A stretch of DNA of 16,407 bases, from positions 1 through 16,407 of the forward strand of contig JAQUGA010000032.1 of the NCBI GenBank assembly GCA_028684405.1, written 5' to 3'. Under the pieces are notes generated by a model that worked only from the letters and a program-made list of their open reading frames with translations, did not search any database and was not told the origin of the DNA. Shown here piece by piece: positions 7,433 through 14,644 of this stretch (its first letter is position 1; each line of letters begins with the position of its first letter). This DNA comes from Bacteroidales bacterium (GTDB lineage: Bacteria > Bacteroidota > Bacteroidia > Bacteroidales > WCHB1-69). Both the position numbers and the translations under genes were made by a program.

Positions 7433-8311
7433 CTATTGAATGCCACTCACTTCAACTTGTGGTGCAATTTTTTTTACCAAACCTTGCAAAACACTGCCCG
7501 GCCCCAATTCAACACAATGCGTTAAACCATCTGCCGCCATGTTTTGAACTATTTGCGTCCATTTTACGGGGGACGTTAGTTGAGCGATTAGATTTGTTTT
7601 AATTTGTTCTGGATCGCTGGTCGGTTTTGCCGTTACATTTTGATAAATCGGGCAAATTGGCTTATTAAAACGAGTTGAATTAATGGCTTCGGCCAATTCC
7701 TCTTTTGCCGGATTCATTAATGGGGAATGAAAAGCACCGCCAACTTTTAGCGGCAAAGCTCTTTTGGCACCAGCTTCTTTCAATTTTTCGCAAGCGATAT
7801 TAATTCCTTCAATGCTTCCTGAAATGACAAGCTGACCAGGGCTGTTATAATTTGCGGCAACCACGACTTCGGGAATGCTCTCTAATACTTTTTCCACCAC
7901 TGAATCTTCCAATCCTAATATGGCAGCCATGGTTGATGGCTCAGCTTCGCAAGCTTTTTGCATGGCCAAAGCACGACGATAAACCAGTTTCAGTCCATCT
8001 TCAAAAGAGAGTGCACCTGCCGCTACCAAGGCCGAAAATTCACCCAAAGAATGACCGGCTGTCATTTCGGGTTTAAAATCATCGCCCAATGATTTTGCCA
8101 AAAGTACAGAATGAAGGAAGATGGCGGGTTGGGTCACTTTTGTTTGACGCAAATCCTCATCCGTTCCTTCAAACATTAAATCGGTGATGCGAAATCCCAA
8201 AATTTCATTGGCTTTTTCAAACATCGCTTTAATTTCGGGATGGCTATCATAAATAGACTTACCCATTCCTACAAATTGAGCTCCCTGTCCAGGAAATACA
8301 TATGCTTTCAT
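7433..8311 (-). CDS. fabD: Malonyl-CoA:acyl carrier protein transacylase FabD
   Basis: This 292-residue enzyme transfers malonyl from CoA to ACP, supplying the extender unit for type II fatty-acid synthesis in the cytoplasm. It begins with the family motif FPGQGAQFVGMG (residues 6-17). The nucleophile is S88 in GHSLGEFSAL, the substrate-binding arginine is in the RRALAMQ region (112-118), the NYNSPGQLVISG segment follows (154-165), and the catalytic histidine is H195 in GGAFHSPLM. The C-terminus carries ELGPGSVLQGLVKKI. Length equals the family norm (about 300). It sits 39 nt downstream of fetB, with a -7 promoter element in that gap, so it may be transcribed both from the transporter genes and from its own promoter. 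Confidence 0.96.
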   Translation of the reverse strand: MKAYVFPGQGAQFVGMGKSIYDSHPEIKAMFEKANEILGFRITDLMFEGTDEDLRQTKVTQPAIFLHSVLLAKSLGDDFKPEMTAGHSLGEFSALVAAGALSFEDGLKLVYRRALAMQKACEAEPSTMAAILGLEDSVVEKVLESIPEVVVAANYNSPGQLVISGSIEGINIACEKLKEAGAKRALPLKVGGAFHSPLMNPAKEELAEAINSTRFNKPICPIYQNVTAKPTSDPEQIKTNLIAQLTSPVKWTQIVQNMAADGLTHCVELGPGSVLQGLVKKIAPQVEVSGIQ

Positions 8312-8338
8312 GTTGTTTTCTTTTCATTAATGAGGGGA

Positions 8339-8346
8339 CAAATATA
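8339..8346 (-). promoter_or_regulatory. Probable -7 promoter element of fabD
   Basis: On the minus strand this reads TATATTTG, a perfect TAnnTTTG match 27 nt before the fabD start. It lies immediately after the fetB stop codon. No TTTG -33 element is seen; that region would lie inside fetB. Confidence 0.45.
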
Positions 8347-8350
8347 GAAA

Positions 8351-9163
8351 TTATTTTGTTATCCTTTTGATGTCTTTTCTTCGAATCTCTTTTTTGGGAA
8401 TATCGAAAGGGGTGAAAACAAATTTATTTGAAATTTTTATGGATAAAATGACCGTTATCATTGTTGAGACCAAAATTGTTATCATAATCAAAATTTGATA
8501 TTTAATGGCCACCATTGGATTGCTACCGCCCAATATTTGTCCAGTCATCATTCCTGGCAAAGAAATCAAGCCTACAACTGCCGTGGTTGCAATAAGTGGA
8601 TTTAGCGATTTTTGTAAGGCTTGGCGAATAAAAATTTGCAAAGCTTCGGATTGAGTTGCACCATTTGCAATGGAATATTGATACAGCAATTGCTCTTTGG
8701 ACAAATGATCGTAAAATGAATTCAGTGCAATAATGTTATTCGACAAACAGTTGCCAATAAGCATTCCGGTGATGGGAATTAGGTAGCGAGCTTCTAAAAT
8801 AAAATCCATTCCCAGAATAAAACCTAAAAAATAAAAATCTACAATTAGAATGCTAATAATCAAGGACACTAAAACAGGAATTAAAAATATTTTGCGACTC
8901 AAACCACTTCTTTTAACGGTTGTAAAAGCCGCAATAAAAATCATAATTACTACCCAAAGAATATTGATAAATGGATTGTTATAGGTAAAAATAACATCTA
9001 GATAAATGCCTACAAATAACAATTGAACTGTCATTCGAGCAACTGCAATAAGCGTTGGTTTTGTTAAGTTGGTTTTGTATTTATAAAAGAAATAAAGAGG
9101 CACTATCAATAATAAATACCCCAATGACAAATCTAGCCATCCAATATCGTGTGCAACATTCAT
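8351..9163 (-). CDS. fetB: FetB-like ABC transporter permease (UPF0014/YbbM family)
   Basis: This is a 270-residue, strongly hydrophobic protein with about seven predicted membrane helices. It matches the UPF0014 family by its N-terminal DLSLGYLLLIVPLYFF segment, the ARMTVQLLFVGIYL segment, the conserved RYLIPITGMLIGNCL helix, the cytoplasmic GATQSEALQIFIRQALQ coupling region, and SLPGMMTGQILGGSNPM in the second half. The E. coli homologue FetB (259 residues) works with the ATPase FetA in iron export and protection against iron-driven oxidative stress. The substrate here is inferred by homology only. Its ATG overlaps the fetA stop (9160-9163), a strong sign of translational coupling and a common complex. 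The final residues are basic (RRKDIKRITK). Confidence 0.88.
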   Translation of the reverse strand: MNVAHDIGWLDLSLGYLLLIVPLYFFYKYKTNLTKPTLIAVARMTVQLLFVGIYLDVIFTYNNPFINILWVVIMIFIAAFTTVKRSGLSRKIFLIPVLVSLIISILIVDFYFLGFILGMDFILEARYLIPITGMLIGNCLSNNIIALNSFYDHLSKEQLLYQYSIANGATQSEALQIFIRQALQKSLNPLIATTAVVGLISLPGMMTGQILGGSNPMVAIKYQILIMITILVSTMITVILSIKISNKFVFTPFDIPKKEIRRKDIKRITK

Positions 9164-9786
9164 GACGGTTTTTTTAGTTCAATTATCGTATCCATATGCT
9201 TGTTCCAATTATTATTGTGCGAAACCGAAACAACGGTCAGTTCAGGTTTTAGGCGAAGCATTTTAATTACCGCATTTTGCGCTTCATCGTCGAGGGCAGA
9301 AGTAGGTTCGTCGAGCAAAAGTAGTGTTTTTTTCAAAAGCAGTTGCGATGCCAGTGCTACCCTTTGTTTTTGTCCTCCCGAAATCTCATCCAGTTTTTTT
9401 GACAAAATGTTTTGTTCGAGTTGCAGATTTTCGAGCATTTCGGATATTTCATTTTCGGTCGGTTTATGATTTTTGTTTTGAGCAAAAGAGAATGGAAAAA
9501 ACAAGAGATCTCCGGCTGAATCGAGTTTAAAATAAAGGTCTTGCGGAAGCCAGGCTGTTTTTGCTCTTATCTGTTTGATGGTGGAAGCCGAAAGAAGCAT
9601 TTTATCAATTTCGATAGAACCCTTTTGTATTTCTACAAAACCCAAGATAGAATTTAAAATAGTAGATTTTCCGATGCCCGATGGTCCCGAAATTACAACT
9701 TTTTGACCACGTTTAACATTCATCGAAAATTCTTCAATTACTTTTACTCCATCAAAGGAAACTGATATTTTATCAAGATTAACCAT
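9160..9786 (-). CDS. fetA: FetA-like ABC transporter ATP-binding protein
   Basis: This 208-residue single nucleotide-binding domain is the energy-coupling partner of the membrane protein encoded directly downstream. Visible motifs are Walker A GPSGIGKST (34-42), Q-loop LPQDLYF (Q82), signature ISGGQKQRVAL (135-145), Walker B LLLLDEPTSALD (155-166) and the switch histidine SVSH (H190). All catalytic positions are intact. The domain is short, with little beyond the core, like E. coli FetA (225). The 4-nt overlap with a UPF0014 permease is what identifies it as FetA rather than a generic ABC ATPase. It starts 8 nt after the stop of an MFS transporter gene, so all three genes are probably on one transcript. 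Confidence 0.88.
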   Translation of the reverse strand: MVNLDKISVSFDGVKVIEEFSMNVKRGQKVVISGPSGIGKSTILNSILGFVEIQKGSIEIDKMLLSASTIKQIRAKTAWLPQDLYFKLDSAGDLLFFPFSFAQNKNHKPTENEISEMLENLQLEQNILSKKLDEISGGQKQRVALASQLLLKKTLLLLDEPTSALDDEAQNAVIKMLRLKPELTVVSVSHNNNWNKHMDTIIELKKPS

Positions 9787-9794
9787 TTATTGTT

Positions 9795-11084
9795 TTATCG
9801 TTTTTGTTTTAGTGACCAAAAATTAATGCCCACAGCTACTAGAAGCATTGCAAAACCTATCATAAAAGTAGCAAAAAAACCAAACCATTCGTAAAGTACA
9901 ATTCCAATCAGAGGTGCAAAAAAGGACCGCAATCCGGTGAGGGTTAAATGTATGGCCTGATAATCAGCGGTTTCTTCGGTTTTGCAAAAATAGGCCGAGC
10001 CAATATACCAAAGTAAAGCCATGGCAGCAGCAAAAAACCCATTGGAAAGAACAGCTATAAGCAAAGTGAAATAAAGTTTTATGCCCCAAATTTCGACATA
10101 AAATGGGAAAAACTCAGTCAGTCCAATAAAAAGAACATAGCCCGCCAATCCTGCGTATGTGACCATCGAAAAAGTTCGGGGATCAATTCGTCCAATTAAT
10201 TTTCCTAAAAAGGGCAATAAAACAATAGCAATGAGATTGTATGAGTTTTTATAAAAAGCAACACTCGAATAATTTAATTCCAAAGCTCTATCAAAATAAA
10301 TGGCAATCACACCCACGGTTCCCATAAAAGCAAAGCCATAAAACATAAATCCCATTTCAAAATCCTTAAATGCTTTGTTGGTTCGCAGTGTAAAGTTCAT
10401 TTGCTTAATTGAATCTTTCACGGATTGATACCAAGAATTACTCGATATTGGAATATCTTCGGAAGAAAAAGGGATTTTTGTCAACACGAAAAATGCCGAA
10501 ATTCCCAACAATGAAATGATGGGAAAAACAAAAAGATATGAATTTAAATAGTTATCGAGAAGCAAGCCATACGCAAATGTAACAATCATCATCACGAATT
10601 TATTTGCCGAAGCTGCATGGCTATAATATCTTCCAAAATTTTCCCGAGAATAGGCTTTTATAAGTATTTGATTAATAACAGGATATATAATAGGATTGGC
10701 GCTAAAATAGATAAAAAACACACTTAAGAAAACCCAATGACACATGGTGTTTCCATACATCAAATTGCTATCTGACGGAAAAAAGGCAATCAACATCAGC
10801 GGCAAGCGGGTGGCCAATGCTAAAATTCGGATCATTTTTTTCTTGTCTTTGGTTCGATTGACAAATTCGTTTAATGCCACCGAAGAGACCAATACGATAA
10901 CGCTAAATTGAAATAAAAAACCTACCTGAAAACTCGTTCCTTTAAGGCTTTTCAAAAAAACGAATTCGTTTAAAGCAAGCACTCCCAATATGATTCCATC
11001 AATAATTGAATAGAGCATATGAAGCCGATAAACATTCCGCTCGGCTAAAGATTCAAAACTTAAGTTCAAAATTCGCTTCAACAT
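9795..11084 (-). CDS. Major facilitator superfamily (MFS) transporter
   Basis: This is a 429-residue inner-membrane protein with about 12 predicted helices in two halves of six, separated by a hydrophilic loop (about 200-235, FSSEDIPISSNSWYQSVKDSIKQ). The loop between helices 2 and 3 carries NEFVNRTKDKKKMIRI, resembling the basic MFS A-like motif. The substrate cannot be predicted. The context, 8 nt upstream of fetA-fetB, suggests export or homeostasis linked to metal or oxidative stress; this is inference. The annotated ATG at 11084 is only 4 nt from a perfect -7 promoter element, so translation would start on a nearly leaderless mRNA. The alternative is M23 (start at 11018), just before the first membrane helix. 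A membrane transporter is certain; the exact subfamily is not. Confidence 0.85.
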   Translation of the reverse strand: MLKRILNLSFESLAERNVYRLHMLYSIIDGIILGVLALNEFVFLKSLKGTSFQVGFLFQFSVIVLVSSVALNEFVNRTKDKKKMIRILALATRLPLMLIAFFPSDSNLMYGNTMCHWVFLSVFFIYFSANPIIYPVINQILIKAYSRENFGRYYSHAASANKFVMMIVTFAYGLLLDNYLNSYLFVFPIISLLGISAFFVLTKIPFSSEDIPISSNSWYQSVKDSIKQMNFTLRTNKAFKDFEMGFMFYGFAFMGTVGVIAIYFDRALELNYSSVAFYKNSYNLIAIVLLPFLGKLIGRIDPRTFSMVTYAGLAGYVLFIGLTEFFPFYVEIWGIKLYFTLLIAVLSNGFFAAAMALLWYIGSAYFCKTEETADYQAIHLTLTGLRSFFAPLIGIVLYEWFGFFATFMIGFAMLLVAVGINFWSLKQKR

Positions 11085-11088
11085 TCGG

Positions 11089-11096
11089 CAAAAGTA
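11089..11096 (-). promoter_or_regulatory. Probable -7 promoter element of the MFS-fetA-fetB unit
   Basis: On the minus strand this reads TACTTTTG, followed by C, a perfect TAnnTTTG match. It lies 4 nt before the MFS start codon, implying a leaderless or nearly leaderless transcript, or a downstream start. An 18-nt stretch around it (11088-11105) matches 242-259 at 17 of 18 positions. No -33 TTTG was found. Confidence 0.45.
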
Positions 11097-11211
11097 TACA
11101 TTTTTCGGTTTTTTGATCTCATAATGCGTATATTTATAACCAGAAAATTATAATAAATAGAAGTTTCTCTTTGTTTTTATAAAATTCTGTTTTCAACATT
11201 GATATTTTTAT

Positions 11212-11219
11212 TAATTTAG
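11212..11219 (+). promoter_or_regulatory. Weak candidate -7 element of the usp gene
   Basis: TAATTTAG followed by CC matches TAnnTTTG with one mismatch and lies 31 nt before the ATG at 11251. No good -33 element is present. It is the best candidate in the intergenic region but is not strong. Confidence 0.25.
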
Positions 11220-11250
11220 CCATAAATATTTTACTGTAATAATAATAACA

Positions 11251-12075
11251 ATGAAGCAAATACTTACACCTACCGACTTTTCAACTGGATCTGAACATGC
11301 CTTAAAATATGCTGCAACTTTAGCTACAGAGCTGAACACAGGAATTACGTCTTTGTGGATTGACAATAGCTCTTCGTTGGATTTACACGGTGAAATAATT
11401 GTCAACGAATATAAAAAAGATGCAAAAAAGAATCTGAATAATCAACTGGATAAAATTCGCAAAGAATTTCCAGGTATCGAAATGCAATCAGCCATAAGAA
11501 GTGGAAAAGTGTATAAAGAAATTGCTCAATATGCTCAATCCTTGGAATTTGACTTAATTGTTTTAGGCACTCACGGAGGCTCGGGTTTTGAAGATTATTG
11601 GATTGGCAGCAATGCATATCGGATTGTATCAACCGCACAATGCCCTGTTATTTCCATTCGACCCAACTACTCTTTTTCGGGAAAAGGCATCTCAAAAATA
11701 CTTACCCCGATAGACCACACTCCCCATACGCTCGACAAACTGGGATTGGTTATTAAATTTGCAAAAATATTTAAAGCAGAAATCCAAATACTAACATTGT
11801 ATTCAACTCCTCTCAAAACAATCAACCGAAAAGCTGACTTAGCAACAACTTCGGCCTTTAATCTTATCAAAGAAGAAGGCATCACTGTGTATCAAGACAG
11901 CATTAATACTTCAAATATTACAGCAGATATTTTAGATTTTATAAACAAATCGAATATAGATTTGTTAGCTATAATGACAGAGAACAAAGCAAGTGACGTT
12001 TCATCTATGATTGGTCAAGAAGCTCAACAATTAATAAATCAATGTACGATACCTGTATTATCTATTAAAGAATAA
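11251..12075 (+). CDS. Universal stress protein with two tandem Usp domains
   Basis: This 274-residue cytoplasmic protein is built of two UspA-like domains in one chain (about 1-145 and 147-274). The first begins KQILTPTDFSTGSEHALKYA and ends with an intact nucleotide-binding motif GTHGGSGFEDYWIGS (from residue 106), which fits G-2X-G-9X-G(S/T). The second begins SKILTPIDHTPHTLDKL, and its equivalent C-terminal segment (LLAIMTENKASDVSSMIG) has lost the glycine pattern. The expected picture is one ATP-binding and one degenerate domain, as in many Bacteroidota tandem Usp proteins. The role is stress or metabolic signalling without a defined reaction. The next gene begins 3 nt after its stop, so the two are probably one operon. 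Confidence 0.9.
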   Translation: MKQILTPTDFSTGSEHALKYAATLATELNTGITSLWIDNSSSLDLHGEIIVNEYKKDAKKNLNNQLDKIRKEFPGIEMQSAIRSGKVYKEIAQYAQSLEFDLIVLGTHGGSGFEDYWIGSNAYRIVSTAQCPVISIRPNYSFSGKGISKILTPIDHTPHTLDKLGLVIKFAKIFKAEIQILTLYSTPLKTINRKADLATTSAFNLIKEEGITVYQDSINTSNITADILDFINKSNIDLLAIMTENKASDVSSMIGQEAQQLINQCTIPVLSIKE

Positions 12076-12078
12076 AAA

Positions 12079-12528
12079 ATGAAAACATTTTGCACTCCTT
12101 TTCTTTCCTTCTTGCTTCTAATAATAAATATTTGGATGTTTCCATCTTTTATAAAAGCACAAGAGGTTAATATCCAAAAAGAGGCAGGCATTGAAGAGTT
12201 AACGACAAAATACATTCAGGCAAACGAGAAAGTCAAATCTATTTCAGGATTTAGAGTTCAAATATTTTTTGATTCGGGCAATAATTCAAGAAATGCAGCC
12301 GAAACAATACAATCAAGGTTTAATGCAAAACATCACGGAACCCCTAGCTATTTGACTTTTCGTGAACCTAACTTTCGAATCAGAGTTGGCGATTTTAGAA
12401 CTCGTCACGAAGCCAGAGGTTTCTTGCGACAAATTCAAGCAGAATATCCAAATGCATTTGTTATTAAAGACGAAATAAATTTAAGCCCTGTTTTTTCAAA
12501 TTTTTATGATAATAGTATTGAAAACTAA
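12079..12528 (+). CDS. Secreted SPOR-domain protein
   Basis: This 149-residue exported protein has an N-terminal signal peptide (residues 1-27, hydrophobic core FLLLIINIWMF, cleavage predicted after FIKA). After a short charged linker, residues about 57-135 form a SPOR domain: GFRVQIFFDSGNNSRNAAE, a middle PSYLTFREPNFRIRVGDF, and the final RHEARGFLRQIQAEYPNAFVIKDEI. SPOR domains bind glycan strands of peptidoglycan lacking stem peptides, so the protein likely sits in the periplasm at sites of cell-wall remodelling. No lipobox and no membrane anchor after the signal peptide are seen. It follows the usp gene with a 3-nt gap. No clear terminator follows; the next gene has its own promoter. Confidence 0.87.
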   Translation: MKTFCTPFLSFLLLIINIWMFPSFIKAQEVNIQKEAGIEELTTKYIQANEKVKSISGFRVQIFFDSGNNSRNAAETIQSRFNAKHHGTPSYLTFREPNFRIRVGDFRTRHEARGFLRQIQAEYPNAFVIKDEINLSPVFSNFYDNSIEN

Positions 12529-12549
12529 CACCCTAAAATCAAATAATTT

Positions 12550-12581
12550 TTTGCCATTTAAGAAAAAAAAACATATCTTTG
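12550..12581 (+). promoter_or_regulatory. Full Bacteroidota-type promoter of the OmpA-like/TPR lipoprotein gene
   Basis: A -33 TTTG (12550-12553) and a -7 TATCTTTG (12574-12581) are separated by 20 nt, matching the consensus TTTG-N19-21-TAnnTTTG exactly. The predicted transcription start is near 12586, leaving a leader of about 45 nt that is A-rich before the ATG at 12632. This is the best promoter in the window. Confidence 0.8.
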
Positions 12582-12631
12582 CCAAAATTTTAATCATCAA
12601 GTGAACAATATATAAACTAAAAATAATCAAA

Positions 12632-14428
12632 ATGAAAAGATCACATCTTAATCTTATTGTCTTATTCATACTTTCGGCCTTTGTTTTTTCTGGTTGTGGT
12701 TTAAAAAAAATGACCAAGAAATATCCGGATGTTAGGTATGAAGTTAAGCCCGAAATGCTTGAAACAAATGGCGGAAAAGTTCAAGTAACCATTAATGGTA
12801 AAATTCCACCAAAATATTTTCATAAAAAAGCAATGATGGAAATAGTTCCTGTTCTTCAATCCGATAAAGGAACCATCGAACTTAGATCCATTAAACTAAA
12901 AGGTGAAAAAGCGGAAGGCGAAGGTACTGTTATTAATAAAAAACTAGGTGGATCATTCAGTTACACAGAAACATTTAATTACGATCCAAACTACAACAGC
13001 TCAGTTTTATATGCTAATGCCAAGGCTCAGTTGAAAAAGAAATCAGCAGAAATGACTCAAATTAAACTTGCTGATGGTATCATTTATACCAGCGAAAGAA
13101 CTATTATTGACCCAGAATTGTCTTCTCAAGCGGCACCTGGAACTGGCACAAATGTTATTTTCGCCAATCATGGCTACGAAAAAGAAGTTCTTATTTCTAA
13201 AGAAGCAGTAATCTACTTCGAGCTTGACAGATCTGACTTAAACTGGAGAGTTCCCTTGAACCAAGACGCTAAATCTAAAGAACAATTAGAAAGCTTCATT
13301 GATTTTATCAAAAAAGAATATAAAGTTAAGGAATTAAGCTTGAATGCATGGGCGTCTCCTGAAGGAGAAGAGTCTCGCAACTCAAAACTTTCAGAATCTC
13401 GTTCTGCAACAGCCAACAAATGGTTTAAAGATCAAGTAAGTGCTTTCAGAAAAGCAAAAGCAAAAGAATTAAAAATTAAAGAGAAAGATGTACAATCAGT
13501 ACTTCCAGAACTTACACCAAAAGCCAACGGTGAAGACTGGGAAGGTTTCATGAAAGCAATTGAAGCGTCTAATATAAAAGACAAAAATGCAATTCTTAAT
13601 GTTGTTCGCAACCAAGCAGATGTGGCTCGTCGTGAACAAGAAATCAGAAACATGACTGTAATTTATCAAGAAATTGAAGAGAATATCTTGCCTCCACTTC
13701 GTCGAGCAGTAATCAAACTTACTTGTCTTGAGCCTCGCAAAACAGATGAAGATATTGCTACTTTAGCAACTACCGAACCTGAAAAACTAGATACCAAAGA
13801 AATTTTCTACTCCGCCACTTTAACCAATGATTTAGCAACTAAAGAGAAAATTTATCGCAATGCTATTAAAACATATCCTGAAGATTGGAGAGGTTATAAT
13901 GACTTAGCAGCTGTATTAATTATGACAAAAAATTACAGCGAAGCCAAAACAATGGCTGAGAAAGCAAATACAATGTCGCCAAACAACGGATTGGTACTTA
14001 ATAATCTAGGTGTTATTGCAATGATTAATAGAGATTTCGCTTCTGCAAAATCATATATTGAATCTTCGCAAAAAAATGGTGTAAACCAAAATTACAACAT
14101 GGGAATTTTTGCTATAAAAGAAGGTGATTATGCAAAAGCAATTAGTTTGTTTGGAAACAAAACTTGTGACTACAACGTAGCTTTGGCACAACTTTTATCA
14201 GGCAACTTAAATGGTGCAGCTCAAAATCTTGATTGCATGAAAAACAAAACTGCTGCATCGCATTATCTTGCTGCTGTGGTTGCAAGTCGTTCGGGCAACA
14301 AAGCAAGCATGCTTTCCAACTTGAAAAAAGCATGTGAAATGGATGCTTCATTCAAAGCGCAAGCGAAAGATGATAGAGAATTTATGAAACATTTTAGCCA
14401 TGCCGAATTCCTAGAAGCCATTCGATAA
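12632..14428 (+). CDS. Outer-membrane lipoprotein with OmpA-like domain and C-terminal TPR repeats
   Basis: This is a 598-residue protein. It has a lipoprotein signal peptide with lipobox FSGC (C22). Residues about 30-170 are a beta-rich region (VQVTINGKIPPKYFHKKA). An OmpA-like segment (about 190-360) follows, with IYFELDRSDLN, ASPEG (241-245), NSKLSESR (250-257), DWEGF (302-306) and LPPLRRA (353-359). This set of motifs recurs in Bacteroidales OmpA-like envelope proteins. The last third (about 395-575) has TPR-like helical repeats such as YNDLAAVLIMTKNYSEAKTMAEKA and NNLGVIAMINRDFASAKSY. The Asp that contacts diaminopimelate in classical OmpA domains is replaced in the ASPEG motif, while the Arg (R257) is kept. 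It is monocistronic, between a perfect promoter and a strong terminator. A periplasm-facing scaffold linking outer membrane and wall is likely; the precise role is unknown. Confidence 0.85.
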   Translation: MKRSHLNLIVLFILSAFVFSGCGLKKMTKKYPDVRYEVKPEMLETNGGKVQVTINGKIPPKYFHKKAMMEIVPVLQSDKGTIELRSIKLKGEKAEGEGTVINKKLGGSFSYTETFNYDPNYNSSVLYANAKAQLKKKSAEMTQIKLADGIIYTSERTIIDPELSSQAAPGTGTNVIFANHGYEKEVLISKEAVIYFELDRSDLNWRVPLNQDAKSKEQLESFIDFIKKEYKVKELSLNAWASPEGEESRNSKLSESRSATANKWFKDQVSAFRKAKAKELKIKEKDVQSVLPELTPKANGEDWEGFMKAIEASNIKDKNAILNVVRNQADVARREQEIRNMTVIYQEIEENILPPLRRAVIKLTCLEPRKTDEDIATLATTEPEKLDTKEIFYSATLTNDLATKEKIYRNAIKTYPEDWRGYNDLAAVLIMTKNYSEAKTMAEKANTMSPNNGLVLNNLGVIAMINRDFASAKSYIESSQKNGVNQNYNMGIFAIKEGDYAKAISLFGNKTCDYNVALAQLLSGNLNGAAQNLDCMKNKTAASHYLAAVVASRSGNKASMLSNLKKACEMDASFKAQAKDDREFMKHFSHAEFLEAIR

Positions 14429-14443
14429 TCTAAAAGTTTTTAC

Positions 14444-14476
14444 AAAAAGGGGAGTCAAAATGACTCCCCTTTTTTT
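14444..14476 (+). terminator. Strong intrinsic terminator after the lipoprotein gene
   Basis: A perfect 9-bp stem GGGGAGTCA/TGACTCCCC (14449-14457 and 14461-14469) with loop AAA is followed by seven T (14470-14476). Five A before the stem could provide a U-tract on the other strand, so it may also act on the GSCFA gene that converges from the right, although that gene ends 168 nt away. Confidence 0.93.
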
Positions 14477-14644
14477 ATGACTTAAATTAGATGCTGTTTC
14501 GTTATATTTCTATATTCTGGTAAAACCAACTCGAAAAATTTGAATTTGTGCTTTTTACAAACCTAGACATTAAAAAAGCGATGCAATAAGGATACAAAAC
14601 TGAGTGGATTTTCTTTCTAATTAGATATGTAGTCCTCTGATTTC

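Noticed and set aside
11085..11250. A riboswitch or other structured leader in the divergent MFS/usp region.
   Set aside because: The sequence is AT-rich with no conserved stem or known aptamer pattern, and the only identified signals are promoter-like elements.
14477..14644. Possible small RNA or gene in the gap between the lipoprotein terminator and the GSCFA stop.
   Set aside because: It contains only very short open frames, no hairpin with a U-run, no tRNA-like fold and no repeat. I see nothing that can be supported.
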